A DNA stretch of 64,000 bases from Hymenopellis radicata (taxonomy: Eukaryota > Basidiomycota > Agaricomycetes > Agaricales > Physalacriaceae), in NCBI GenBank assembly GCA_015501595.1, contig JADNRX010000002.1, positions 310,001-374,000 on the forward strand. The letters run 5' to 3'. Shown one piece after another: positions 23,855 through 35,954 of the stretch. Each line of letters opens with the position of its first letter. Position 1 is the stretch's first letter. The position numbers were made by a program, and so were the translations under genes. The notes beneath the pieces were generated by a model. It worked only from the letters and a program-made list of their open reading frames with translations, ran no database searches and was not told where the DNA came from.

Positions 23855-24949
23855 CTAATATGGAGGCAATATTTCACCCTCTTCAGCTTCTAGTCCCTTA
23901 CTGCTCGAGAGATCGTCCATTACATCTAGTGTAGGATTCAAAAGTCCCTCCACACGACCGCAAAAATCCTTACTCTCAAGGTCGAACCGTGCTTTGAACT
24001 TTTCCGCAATTGATCTTTCATCTACTATCCGCCGCATCGTTTCGTACCCAGGCCGATTGGCGAAAGCGAGCTCGTTCGGCAGCCTCTCTAACAACTGCTG
24101 GGTCTCAGGCTCTGTCTTCTCCATCTGCGTTAGACGATCCAACATCTATCATGCTTTGAATCTACTTGGTCCCTTGGAAACGTGTGGAACTTACTGTCTG
24201 TACCTCGAGCCGGGCAGAGGATAAGGACTGAGCTGTCTTTCTCTCTTCGGTGCCCAAATCCGCACGAATGGCTTGAAAGATCGTTCGTGCTTCTTGCGCA
24301 TCTGTGGCGGCACTCTCGAGATCATAGTCAAAACCTATGGTCCGACCAACGCGTAGATCAGCGTCCATCGCTTGTTTAATGCGCGGGCCGCTCTCTCTGA
24401 CCCAGGAGCCTGCGTCCACGATGTCCTGTCTCTGCTTCATTGTTGCTTTAGGTCCATCCGGCAACTTCGCCACTACTAGACGCAGTTGATTTCTTGCTTC
24501 CTCATCTCGAGCGGCCAAATTCTCGAACAATGTTCCGGCGATTTTGTCTCGGCCTTCGTCGATGGTCCAGTTAATCCCAAGGCGCGCCATTGTCTTCTTG
24601 TATTGTTGACTGTGGCGGCGCGCTTGCAACTGCTTGGCGGCATAACCAACTAGCCTAAATGACAGGGCTTAGAATCAACATGTCACAGCGATATTGGCGA
24701 GGACGTACGAAATCATACACTTGATATATTCTTCTCTCGACGAGGCCAGAGGCGTATCATCCCTCTGGAGGAGTTCCTGTGGAACGGGAAACTCGCCGGG
24801 CTGCCTTTTCTTCTCTTTGTGACCGCCGTCGTTATTCTGACCATTGTCTACACTTGGACATTCGTTCGCCTATGCATGTTCTTAGTGGTCAGCGATACGG
24901 CAGGGAGGAAACTGCCCACCTCGGCCATCTCAACATCGTTCGTTTCCAT
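23855..24949 (-). CDS. helical (coiled-coil) protein of unknown function
   Basis: I do not recognise a family. A short start exon (METNDVEMAE), then KEKKRQPGEFPVPQELLQRD, YIKCMIS, LVGYAAKQLQARRHSQQYKK and a long exon with ARLGINWTIDEGRDKIAG and AIRADLGTEERKTAQSLSSA. After an intron at LEVQT, MLDRLTQMEKTEPETQQLLE leads to an acidic end EEGEILPPY. Composition is helix-forming and charged, without Cys, signal peptide or membrane segment. That suggests a nuclear or cytosolic scaffold, which is an inference. The start is weaker than the rest: it relies on a 50-nt first intron with a GTGGGC donor. The close spacing to the CCCH gene raises a two-gene transcript or fused-gene possibility. Confidence 0.55.
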
Positions 24950-25943
24950 CACGGCGACCAAGAGTGGGGATGGACTGCGCTGTCATTATATGGAACCCAC
25001 GTTGGCGCTTCTGCCTAGTCATTGAGCGCCATATTCTTTCCCATGTTACTCGATGCTGATCATTCCAGAAGTCACCGGGAAGCCAAAGTTTGAGTTACAA
25101 ACCAAATATCCCAGATCCTCTATTTGCTGCAGGGGCGGGGTCCAAACCATGGTACGATGGGTAGAGAGGCAAGTCCTGGGCCTTACAGAGGAGGGGGTGA
25201 GAGGTACTCGCTGTGGCCCTCCGAGTTGAAGGTACGCATGCTCCCCGAGAACAGTGTGATTGCAGCTGAGAAATGCATTAGGTTCATCGAGTCGTGGGTC
25301 AGTTCACGAATTGAAAGCCCGTCATCTCCGCTAGAAAGTCGTGAACCTGGACGTCTAAGCGTGATGGAACGGGAACGGGGACTTCCAAGTTCCACGACAC
25401 AAGAGATGCGTTGTCATCCTTCCGCGCGACACCGCGTCGCGCGGAATGAGCTGCTCAAAGGGCAGTCTGCTCCGACTTGGGTGCGGCGGTATCGCGCTCC
25501 GTGGAGGTAGCACTTGGGGAACGAGATGATATCGGAGGTTACAACTTGGCGTCAACTTCCATCACTGGTTTACCGAGCATTCATGTACCTAGGGCAGCCA
25601 GGCCGGTCGACACCGTTGGGACCTCGTTGACTCGATGGAGGATCTGTTATTGCTATTGCGCCACTCTCGTCGGAGGGCAATTACTTGGGTTCTGCGTGCC
25701 GTTCTATGCGAGGAACATTCGGTCTGGTGCAGGAAATAGAGAGCTCCAGGCTCCCTGGTCATGTTTTGTACAACAAATCCTAATTCTATCGTATCAAAAG
25801 TGCATCCTCCCAGTCCCACCTACAGTGAGACATCCAATACAAGCCAGGTACATACGTGCGTAACGATTCGTCGAGGATACATGAAATAAATTAGTGCATC
25901 ATTATCATAACAATTCTGTTTCAAAGCAAAAAAGCCAAGGCGT
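24950..25943. other. gene-poor interval, no gene supported
   Basis: About 1 kb upstream of the coiled-coil gene. ORFs of up to 128 codons exist but lack conserved motifs, agreeing splice sites or a second related copy in the window. It may contain promoter sequence of the coiled-coil gene. Confidence 0.4.
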
Positions 25944-26245
25944 TCATGCCTGTAAGCATTGCGCACATCGGCCAGGGGTCTTATCATTAAGAGATGAGAT
26001 CGGGGATGTTTAGAAAGCGGATGTGCACTGACAGTGGCGGTCACTCGTCGGACAGGCTGTCCATAGTATCGACGGCACGAGCACGGGCATTGTTGAGTGC
26101 CACAAGTTGAAGGATGGGCAGAACTGAGGTGGCACTGCGCAGACCGACAGTCGATCACAGTCTCTCCTGTCTTCGTCAGGTGCTGGCATTCAGTCGACCG
26201 CTTGAACAGCAGCTGCCGGTAGCACATCCTGCAAGCCAAGGTCAT
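25944..26245 (-). CDS. possible small cysteine-rich protein (about 72 aa)
   Basis: Exon 26033-26245 begins MTLACRMCYRQLL and continues HLTKTGETVIDCRSAQCHLS, then CPCSCRRYYGQPVRRV. A GT-AG intron (25950-26032) would close the frame after ATA. Nine Cys and several His are spaced in pairs, and no signal peptide is visible, so zinc binding is more likely than secretion. The C..C, DC....C.LS..H and C.C..RYYGQP.R pattern resembles small uncharacterised proteins I recall from mushroom genomes, but I cannot name the family. If the intron is not used, the frame runs on to 25820. No neighbour gives a functional hint. Confidence 0.4.
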
Positions 26246-27835
26246 TTTTGCCACTCTGAACTTGACACAACCTGGGGGAGACGCCTCACGTCGTCGCCGG
26301 CGGAGCTAGAGTCTGATCGCGATGATGAAGGGTTTTGAGTTTATCGAGGGCGCTAGGAGTTTAAAAGCATATCAGTCGTCAACGATCAAGGCCAAGGATA
26401 GATCATGACCATACCCGGAAAGCTCCTTCGCGCGTCGACGCCGAGGTCGTTGAGTATGGGTGTGAGGAAACGGGTCTCTTCCCTTTTGAATCGGCGACTG
26501 TACTTAGGTTTCATGCTCTTAGCGGGTCGATATTTATAGGATATTTATTAATTTATGGCGTAAAAGGACGCCGAAGGAACACAGAAAGGAAAGAATTCCA
26601 TGTCGAGGGGACTCGTCGAAGTGTGTCAAGCCGGATTACTGGCGCGAGGGCCATCGAGATATGACCATGGGTATCAAGATGCTCGCCAGAGATACGGGGC
26701 GTGAATTTCATCAGATGCGGTATACCTGATTCGAATGGAACAAGCCATCGTCCAAATCTAAACAGAAATCCCATCCTGCAGCTGCAGGGTTCGTAGTTGG
26801 CGTCTAAGTATAATCAACAAGCTAGCTGTAGGCGACCGTCGACACTCGCTGACATCCTTACCCTTGCACTGTGTCCGCTGTACTTCCACGCTTTTCGGAG
26901 ACCACAGAGCGTTAACGCGTCGATTTCCGTGATAGGTAGCCGATGCGAACGATGGGCCATCCTCGCAAACTGCCGTTGCCCGATGAAATCCCAGCACAGT
27001 AAAGAAGCAAAGCGATCTCCTGAAATGACGCACAAGCATACATTCGGATGACTGACCGCGAACATTCGAGGACGACGCGCACATGGCAGCCAACTTCATT
27101 AAACGCGATTCCACCCATTTCTGCTCCTTTCCAGGAGAACTCCGATCCGAACGTGCATATGGTGTGCGAAGAAGAATCTGACGGAGAGAATACAGGCGAC
27201 GAAAGAGGCACATTGAAAAGTCAGAATGAAGCGCGTGACTCTCAGCCAAGTCAACTTGCAGTCGACGCGTTCTCAGCTAGTCCAGAAGGGGACGGGAAGA
27301 ACGATATGCCTCTGTAGTTTCTGATATCATGTATGCACTTCTCTCCCACGTATGTACCTCCACATACACCTCCTAATCTGCGAGTGTAAGAAGATTTGCA
27401 TGTAAGGCTGTTTCCTGTTAGTCCGACTACCATTTCCCACGAACCTGTTGGCATCCATTTCAGCCGCTGCTTGTGCAGTCCCTTCTCCTGAGGGCTTTCG
27501 CAACTGAGCGTAGATCCACACAGGATCCACAGAACAAAAAGTCCGGGAGTGACGGACTAATAAACCCGTAGGGATGCAATAACCATGCGGTTCTGTGAGA
27601 AGTGAGACTAATTCCATTCAAAAGGCCGTACTACCTCTGCCTACATTAACGTTTAACGTTTAACACTGTACCATGCTGTCTATCTAAGACGTACCCACGC
27701 AGGAACGTGCACCCTTGACGAACTGCATGGACGTATACAGTCGAGGTGAAATTGACAATCTCCGAAGACGGCTGCGCGAAGGACATACGACGTTCTTAGT
27801 CGAAGCGGGGGAAACAACGGCATAACCACTTACAG
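26246..27835. other. gene-poor interval, no gene supported
   Basis: About 1.6 kb downstream of YME1. Several overlapping ORFs of 60-160 codons lie on both strands without conserved motifs. A short direct repeat of AACGTTT occurs near 27645-27660. I see no RNA gene. Confidence 0.45.
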
Positions 27836-30800
27836 CTACTTTCCCTCGACTGATTCAGGTTTCTCTACTTCCTTCAAGATGTCGTCAAGTTTTGTTATCG
27901 GCTCGCCCTTGATAGCTTTCCGTACTTCATCGGCGTCCATAGTTTCATGTTCGACCAATGCATGAGCGAGCTATCATCGTGTGTAAGTCAATAAGCCAAG
28001 CAATACTCTGCATCGCTTACCCTATGTAGTTCTGTGATCTTCGAGGTTAGAAGGGCAGTGGCACGAGCTTCACTGTCTTTGATCAATCTATACAAGAAGG
28101 GGTGTATCAGCGAGAGAAGTGAACCGTCACTCGGTACTGACTTGGAGATCTCATCGTCAATCTGTAATGCTCTCGCCGGACTAGGCTTGTGGTCGCCACT
28201 GAAGAATACAGGCCCCAGACTCGAAAAGCCCCATTCCTTTCCGACCAGTGTTAACGAGATGATGCACTACCACGGTAGGTTGTACTCACCTTCACCATAC
28301 GAGTTGCTGTCTGAGTAGCAGATCTGATGTCCGAACTGGCCCCGCTAGAGATATTATCGTGACCGTAAACTAGGAAAAATCTCAGTTCAGTCGACACCTG
28401 AGGTGACAGTGCTTCTCACTAAGCGCTTCTGCCACTCGCCCACCCATAGAAACATCCATGGCAGCAATCATCTGCTTGTAGCTTTGTGAAACGACATCAT
28501 CTTCAGGGAGCATTGCTGTCTAGGAAGGGGAATCAGTTCAGAAGCAAACAATCAGAGGAAGTATAGTACATATCCAAGAGCGTGACCTCGTCGTATACAT
28601 GTCACTTTATGCAGCGGCATTGCCCCGTCGGTATAAAGCGCGACCAAGGTATGTCCACCCTGTATTCAAGTATTCAGTAGAGTCGTAAACCAAGAAGTAT
28701 GCGCTAACCTCGTGATAGGCTGTGCTAAGTTTGTCCTTCTCAGAAATGAATGCACTTCTTCTTTCTGCACCCATGACTATACGATCCTGTTTTTCGCATT
28801 GAGGGATTACGTTCCGGATAGACAGAGAAGACATTTACCTTAGCCCATTCCATATGTTTAAGAGTGACATCCGTGGCACGTTCTTTCGACGCTTGGATAG
28901 CAGCGAGACTAAAGTTGAGGCCATCAGGACCACAATGGCGGTTTGATGATAATACACTTACTTGACCATATTCTGCAGATCCGCGCCCGAGAACCCGGGC
29001 GTTCCTCGCGCCAATATCTTGGGATCCACATCTTGTGCGACTCAGACCGTGTAACAGAAGTATCGCTACTAGATACTAACCTGGCGAAATCCGAACACCC
29101 TTCATATGATGTTTGATAATTTGGACACGTCCCAGAATATCCGGCAACGGCACGGCTACATGTCTGTCGAACCGACCGGGTCTCACGAGCGCCCTTGGAA
29201 AAATGTGGATGGGACAAATCAATCAAAGTCGAGATGCGACTTACGGGTCAAGACTTTGAGGAAAGTTGGTAGCTGCAATAACGATAACACCATGACTCTG
29301 GGCGAACCCGTCCATTTCGACAAGCAGTTGATTGAGAGTCTGCTTCATGTACTGTTGATCCCGTGAATTACGCTTGCCACCAACAGCATCCAGTTCATCG
29401 ATGAATATGATAGCAGGTTCCTTCTTTCTCGCGGCAGCAAAGAGTTCCCTTACGCGCTTGGCACCAACGCCGACGAACATCTCTTCGAATTCAGATCTGT
29501 ATACAGCGTTAGTTGAATGATTGACAGGCGATGAGAGAACATACCCGGAAGCGAAGAAAAACGGTACTCCGGCTTCTCCAGCTACGGCACGGGCAAGCAT
29601 GGTTTTACCCGTTCCGGGAGGTCTAGATAGTTGTGAGTTAGACGCTCATTTGACAAAAAAAGACAGCGACTTACCCCGTGAGTAATACACCTTTCGGCAG
29701 CTTACCACCCAGAGTTGCAAAGGAATCGGGATCCTTGAGGAATTCGACAATATCTTTGAGTTCCTAGAAATGATATCAGGAAGCGCAGAGATCAACAATG
29801 AGGACTACTACATCTTTGACTTCGTCGACACCATGTACATCGCTGAATTTAACAGTGTTTTCTTCAGATGGTTCATACTCAGACATGCGAGGACCGTTCT
29901 TCGCGAAACCGGTGTTTTCCAAGAACACAGACAAGATGACCAGGAACACTGAAGATACGGTCAGCTTTTGTGCACTGATTCTATAAAGGTGGACGTGCAA
30001 AACGTGGCGACAACCAAAGTTAGGACATGCCGTATGATTCGAGGTATCCACGAACCCTTGCCTACGAGGACGGTTATAAGGAGAAGCAGTTAACACGAAA
30101 ACGGCGCACGTTCGACAACAGAAACCTGGAGGGGACCCATTGTTTCCAGAGTTGAAGCGAGCTTAGCGGCATCGGTATCGAAAGGAGCTTTCGCCTGCGA
30201 TCCTGTTCTCCCAGCAAGTACGGTCATGACAATTTCCTGACTGCTCTTGGGTGCTGGGGTCGCCGTCGGTTGCGGTTGACTTGTGGGCTCTGCAGCAGGC
30301 GCGTCAGAGGCAGGTGTCGATGCGATGGCGGCCGACGAGGCGTTGACTTCTTCCGAACCTGGAGCGGTAGAAGCGGCGGCGGCAGCGGTTGCAGTTGACG
30401 CAAGAAGAGAGTCGCGTCGTCGCGCGGCGGCTTGCACAGAACTGTCCAGGCCTGTTCGAACGAGACAAGTTATATACGCCTGGAAAGCCTCTTCCGAGCG
30501 CAAAAGGGGCGATGTAGAGTCCTAAGACTCGTTAAGTCGCGATACGACAGAGATGGGCAAAGGAACAACATACGAATTCACACATTCTTTCCCAGCGGTT
30601 TATGACCAAATCATAGGAAGCCTTGAGGTTTGTTTCGATGAGCGCATTGAAGAGAGCAAGTTGTTTCGCCACGTCGTGCGGATACACGTTCGCCTCGGCC
30701 TCTAGTCGGGTTATGTGGGCGACGACAGTCGGGGACGGTGCTGGGGTGACCTTGAAGCCGTTGAATATTGAGCCAAGAGATAGAGAGCGAGATCCAAGGA

Positions 30801-30974
30801 TTAGGCTAGTCGTGAAGGAGGGTGGGGGGCGGCAGTGGAAGGTGCGAGGCGCAATAAGGGTGCATTTTTGTGGGACAAAACTGGAGAGTGGTCGGAGGTG
30901 GATTCGGGCGCATGCTATTGGGTGAGGTGGGAGGGCGGCAAGCCGCAGGGGGCCCGGTCGAAACTGAATGACCA
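27836..30974 (-). CDS. YME1: mitochondrial i-AAA protease
   Basis: This is the ATP-dependent zinc metalloprotease of the mitochondrial inner membrane, facing the intermembrane space. The N-terminal exon ([20 protein letters not shown]) is Arg-rich and acid-free, a probable presequence. An Ala/Pro linker and one membrane helix follow ([16 protein letters not shown]). The AAA core shows [31 protein letters not shown] (Walker A, interrupted by an intron), [14 protein letters not shown] (Walker B) and [20 protein letters not shown] (arginine fingers). The protease domain has the zinc motif HEGGHTL across an intron, and the third ligand region follows in DEISK. It ends [15 protein letters not shown]. 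At least ten introns. The start codon is chosen to keep the presequence and to avoid overlap with the divergent gene. Confidence 0.95.
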
Positions 30975-31136
30975 TTGAGCAGGGCTTGGAGGCGAGAGAG
31001 GCAGTCTTACCAGTGACGGGCGCAACATACGCAGACGCGGACTGGCGTGCGTTGGCGGCAGGAAGGAAAATTCGGCAAACCACGTGGCCACAGATGACTT
31101 GCCAAATTTGCAAGTCACGCTTCGCGCCAACCCCCC
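30975..31136. promoter_or_regulatory. compact divergent promoter of YME1 and the GCIP-like gene
   Basis: Only 162 bp separate the chosen starts of the two head-to-head genes. A longer plus-strand ORF also begins inside it, at 30968, seven bases into the YME1 start. The spliced start at 31137 makes better sense of that gene. Confidence 0.45.
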
Positions 31137-32343
31137 ATGTCCGAACGAGAAAACGGTGCATTCCTTGCTCATCACCTTGGCCTAACGCTCATGATATCTT
31201 AGCTGTAACTGCATTTAATGCTGTCATCGAGACATGTAATGGTGCTGCTCAGATGTGTTCAGAGTCACCCACTCCAGACTCGGAAACTCCTCCAGATATT
31301 GCTGTCTTGCACAAGGACTTTCTCTCGTTACTTCTCCTTCTGCGGGCTTCCACTACAAAGCTTGCTCTGGCAATGAAACCCTCTTCTCCCACATACAGTG
31401 CTGTCCACACGCCGCTCAAAGACACATCAAGCCATCTGGCTGCAATTGCGCACTGTATACATTTTCTACGGCCTGAACTCCATGGTTCAATCCTTGTGCT
31501 AGAGTTTCAGCGGGTCGCGATCGACATCATCAATTCCGTGAGATCGTTGTTGACTGTTCTTGTCGGTTTAAAAGATGGGAACGAGTACCTGGTACAAACT
31601 GGGGAACTTCATGATCTTATTGATACCGCCCAGTCTCCTACGGGATTGTCCGTGGACAATGTTGCTGCCATTCGTAAAAAGTGGCTCCAGGACAAAGGTT
31701 CGCTGGAGGATGGCCTAAGTGAATTGAACGACATGCTTGACCATGAACCCTCCGAAGCCGATGCGGAGGAGGAAAATGATGATGGATGGGATGAGTTCGG
31801 CCTTGGGTCTGATGCCTCTCTCACTCCTACAGAACGCGAACGAAGTAAAAAGGTGATGTTTAACAACTCTGAATGCTTATTACTTGCAGCTTACCGTCCG
31901 TTCCAAAGGCCCAAACAATCATTCGCATATCCACATTACTACACACTAGAATCCTCCGGGACATCCTGTCACCTTCCCCGTCGCTTGTGGCGTCCACTTC
32001 CGATCTTGATGCACTGTCACCGTGTTCATCGTCCCTACTTTCCGCGTCGGACGACTTTATTGCCTCCCTCTACCCTCCTCATGACATTGAAGCTATTTCT
32101 GCCGAATTATCATCCTTCCAGGAGGAAATTACCGCCCTGCAACGTATCGTAAATGCGATACTCTCGACCCACGCAGTCCATGCCCAGTTGGGCGGTCTTG
32201 ACCTCGAGGACGCATCAGCGAAACCTGCAGAGAGTTCGCATGCCAAGTGGTTCCGTACATGTTTCGATCAGATCCTCAAAAATATCTCGTCCTTACGAGA
32301 ATGGTTGGCGAGCGGCGACATCCCCGCAAGCTCTGCGGGTTGA
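31137..32343 (+). CDS. GCIP/CCNDBP1-like (cyclin-D-interacting domain) protein
   Basis: The start MSEREN splices over a 47-nt intron (31156-31202) to AVTAFNAVIETCNGAAQMC. The main exon is helical (FLSLLLLLRASTTKLALAM, HLAAIAHCIHFLRPELHGS). It ends in an acidic hinge, EEENDDGWDEFGLGSDASLT, which is characteristic of the GCIP family before the last helices. After a second intron come AQTIIRISTLLHTRILRDIL, IASLYPPHDIEAI and a helical tail. GCIP proteins bind cyclin D1 or HLH factors in animals; the fungal role is not established. I chose this start over the longer unspliced frame from 30968, because that one overlaps YME1 and has a poor N-terminus. Family assignment rests on pattern, not strong identity. 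Confidence 0.65.
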
Positions 32344-32975
32344 CTTGTAGCGCTTCCGTGAGCAGTGGCTTCGTCAGCAGTTCAGCACGACTATTGTCGT
32401 ACTTATGTTGAGGCTTTCGGACGTAGGAATGTAGTACGGTTTACTTGCAGGAGAACTGTAATACTCCCTTGTAGCCGAACCACAAAATTCAATGCAAGTG
32501 AGTTCCAGACGGTGTCTTTCGTGCCTGCCAGCCAAGCCGCCAGGACATCAATTCACTCACTCGCGACACATGCAAACACGGCCCAGGCGGTGGACCGACT
32601 GCACTGTTCAACTTCCAACAGATGGAACCTTACGGCGTTCTGGAAGTGGAATATACTTTAGGAGCGTCAACTGCAATTCGGAGATGTAAAGAGCGGGAGA
32701 CGTGGACAGATCTTACTCCTTCCTCTGAATGTTCCCACTGTCGGGTCGTCTACTGAAGTGAAGATATTCCAGACCATGCTGACGTTTATGTTGACATGAT
32801 ATTTCCAACTGGTCGTATGAACCCGGTAAGTAGAAAGCGTGCGATCACCATTGCTCATGCGGGCCCACCCAATTCTCCTGAAAGACATATAAATGCTATC
32901 TTCCTCCTAAAATAACTCTGCAAGTACAGAAGTAAGAAGGTTTGTAGAACATTCATGCAAGAACGAGACACCAAT
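32344..32975. other. intergenic region between convergent genes, no gene supported
   Basis: About 630 bp between the 3' ends of the GCIP-like gene and the disordered-protein gene. ORFs here are short and without motifs; no RNA gene or repeat was seen. Confidence 0.5.
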
Positions 32976-34224
32976 TCATCTATCTGACATCATTTCACCC
33001 TCTTCTGTATCTGGCGCCACGCCAGGAGCCTTCAGTTGAGGCGTCACCGCACCATTCCCGTTCGGGGGACCGCGATATCTCAAAGCCCGATCATACTCCT
33101 CCTTCCATTTGGCGCCCAAGATGTTAGGGTAGAGGACACTGCTCCGATTAGAACGCAAGGACTCTTCGTAACGCAATATCTTCTCCGTGTCAGCTTGCAA
33201 GTTGAAGTAACATCGCTGGGAAACGCCGCATCGTCAATACAAACGCGGGATGATAGAAGGGGGCTTACTGCCTCCAGTTCTCGTTTAGCCCTCGCTTCTT
33301 GACGCATCTTGTTTATCTCCACCTTCCTCTCTGCGGGACGACTAAGACCGGACCGAGGTGTATTGCCTCCCGCCTGAGAAATGTGAGCCAGGAGAACGGC
33401 TAGAACAAAGACGGAGAGACACATACCGATTTATTGAAAAGCTCCCCATAGATGGATGAATCATTCAGATCTAGGTCTGTTGTCGTCTGTGTTCCCGGTT
33501 TATTGGCAACTCGTGTAAGCGGCGGGGTAGGAGTGGAAGTAGCGGATACAATGTCTTTGTTCTTCTTGATAGTAGGAAGTTTCTTTTTCGGAGCAGGGGC
33601 GGGGAGTGGGGGATCTTTAGCAGAAAGCGGACTAGTCAACGCGTTATCCTCGTTCTTCTTCAAACGTTTCGCAGGTGGCGGGGCTGCACCCGACTTTAGA
33701 ACGGGAGTTTTACGCTCGTCCTTCATCAGAATAGGCTTGTCGGGGCCCTTGACCTTGGAACTGCTAGCCTTGCCTTTCCCGGCTCTAGCTCCCTTCGCTG
33801 GTGCTTTGGCCGCAGGCTTCTTCCGTCTGGGCGCCTCGTCGTCTTCGAACGTAGAGTCATCGTCAAGGTCTAGCTCTGGGGCCATCATGGCCAAGTCGTC
33901 ATTTAAACCTTCAATGTCCACCTCGTAATCTTCCTCCTCGTCTTCAGCCTTTCGCTTCTTCAACCTTTTGGACGGACGAGCAGCCTTGCTCGTCGAAGGC
34001 TTGGGTTCGTCGTCATCTGGAGATACATAACGCGAGGCAGTAGAAGTTGCCCTTGAACGCGCCGCAACTGAGGCCCGAGCTACTTGCGGAGATGGTCCAC
34101 TGTCCGAGAGGTCGTCATCGTCGTCGTCGATAATCTGACGCTTTACTTTCCGTTTTCCTTGTTCCTGTATCGCATAAACTGATGATTAATCACTATCACG
34201 GGAGGGACGTACCAAGTTGGACAT
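32976..34224 (-). CDS. disordered Lys/Asp-rich protein of unknown function, probably nuclear
   Basis: A tiny first exon (MSNL) splices to a long low-complexity exon. It alternates acidic stretches (DDDDDLSDSG, EDEEEDYEVDIEGLNDDL) with basic clusters (RPSKRLKKRKAE, PRRKKPAAKAPAKGARAGKG, KKKLPTIKKNKD) that look like nuclear localisation signals. The last exons are helical and more conserved in character: KVEINKMRQEARAKRELEA, then LQADTEKILRYEESLRSNRS, and the end DTEEGEMMSDR. No enzymatic domain is seen. The composition suggests a chromatin or RNA-associated factor; this is inference. It lies 170 bp after FBP1 on the same strand. Confidence 0.6.
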
Positions 34225-34395
34225 TGGATGTGATGGTAATGAAGGCAAGGTGCAACAAAGAGCGACAACTAAGGCATGACGGGCCGAACGGTAATCCGGG
34301 CCGCCCATGAAGCGTCAAAATTCTAGGCGTAGCTCAATATTCAATATTCAATGAGGATGCCGTACAATCGATAATTACATTATACTTTACACTTC

Positions 34396-35725
34396 TCATG
34401 CACGTAACGTTGACTCTACTAACGCTGGATCTTTGTAAAACTTCACGAGATCGTTAACGTCTTCCTTGCTGCCCAAAAAGACGGAACAACGCTCGTGAAT
34501 GCTCTTCGGTAGGATGTCGAGAATACGCATGGTACCCGTCGTTGCAACACCACCAGCCTGCGCGATATTAGACCATGACCTGAGCGTGGTTATGAGTGCT
34601 CACCTGTTCTGTCAGGAAAGCCATCGGGAACGCCTCGTATAGTAACCTCAGCTTGCCGCTCTTGCTCTTCTTGTCATCGGGGTACCCAAAAATACCACCG
34701 TAAAGGAACGTTCGGTGAACATCGGCAACCATGGAACCGATATACCGAGAGCTGTAGGGGGTTTTGGGAGGTGCTGGGTACTTGATGGATTTGAGATAGG
34801 CGTTCACAGGCGGGTGGAAATACATGGCGTTTCCTTCGTTAAACGAGTAGATCTTGCCCCGCTGGGGAATTTGGATCTGCGGCGCGTCGTTAGAAGGGTA
34901 GGATAACGGAGAACCGGACGCACGTCAGGATGGGTAAGAATAAACTCGCCAAGCGCTGCATCCAGGGTATAACCATTGACGCCCCGGCCAGTGGAGAGGA
35001 CCAAGTTGGCGGAAGAACCATACCTGGAGCCTGTTGAGCTTATTTTGGTCGCATTAGCAGACATATGAACTCACATGGTGTATCCGGCCGCTACCATTTC
35101 ACTACCTGGGCGTAAGACATCCTCAACTGACGCGGATCCCTCTTGCGCCTAAAACGATCGGGTGAGGGTGTGAACACCGAAGGGAGATAGGTACGTACGA
35201 CTTTGTAGATTCCGAAGATGGTGCCGATGTTCACACCAGCGTCAATATTGCTGCTACCGTCGAGGGGATCGAATACGACACAGTAGCGTCCGCGTTGCTT
35301 CTGCTCAATGATGATGGCATCCTCGAGCTCCTCCGAAACGAGGACCGCGGTCTTGCCGGAGGCACGAAGCGCATTAACCATGATGTCATTGGATAGGACG
35401 TCCAGTTTCTTCTGGTCCTCGCCTTGCACATTGGTCTCCCCAGCGAGGCCGACACTGGTATTGTGTGAGCGTAATTCGCTGTGTTCAAAAGGGACCTCAC
35501 AGATTGATGAGACGAGCTTTCCGGACGTTGGTGGCGATGAATTTAGATGTAACCTGGATGGCCGTCAACAGCAAAGTGAGATCGCCAGTCGCTGCAGCGC
35601 CCAAACGCAGCTGGTCGTGGAGAACATGCCTAGAGGCGGCTTTAGAGGGTCTGGATCTCGGAGCAGTAGAGCACGTACCGGGTGAGCGTGATGAGGTCGG
35701 TGCTTGGTGGTTCTTCGTTGGACAT
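34396..35725 (-). CDS. FBP1: fructose-1,6-bisphosphatase
   Basis: This gluconeogenic enzyme removes the C1 phosphate of fructose-1,6-bisphosphate in the cytosol. The start [16 protein letters not shown] is followed by [33 protein letters not shown] and VSEELEDAI (metal-binding Glu). The catalytic metal site is [20 protein letters not shown]. Substrate-binding segments include [29 protein letters not shown] and [20 protein letters not shown]. It ends [18 protein letters not shown] plus a short tail. Seven or so short introns; length near the family's usual 330-340 residues. All active-site residues are present. The N-terminus begins with Ser-Asn rather than the Pro-1 seen in the yeast degradation signal after Met removal, so Pro/N-degron turnover would not apply in the same way. 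Confidence 0.96.
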
Positions 35726-35954
35726 GGTCGATGGTTGCTTTATGTCTTTAAATCAGTGCAATGGGAAGAACCTCATCCGCTGAACACTGAGTTAAATACT
35801 TAAGGGGTCTACTATCACGTGTTTTCACTATCCTTTCCCCGCATCGCGGAAAAACCCGGAAGTCCAACTCGATTGCGGCGCTCCTCCAGAATTTCAAGAG
35901 GAGACTTTTAAAATACACTAAAACTACAACAATGCAAGCAGTGTCCCAAAACAG

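Noticed and set aside
24162..26340. One large gene covering the gene-poor 25-26.3 kb interval
   Set aside because: No set of exons with consistent frame and splice sites could be assembled; only a small Cys-rich frame stands out.
30968..31136. Plus-strand ORF start overlapping the YME1 start codon
   Set aside because: A spliced start at 31137 gives a better N-terminus and removes the overlap; the longer frame looks like antisense of the YME1 presequence region.
34321..34350. AATATTC direct repeat between FBP1 and the next gene
   Set aside because: Only two or three short units; ordinary AT-rich 3' flank.
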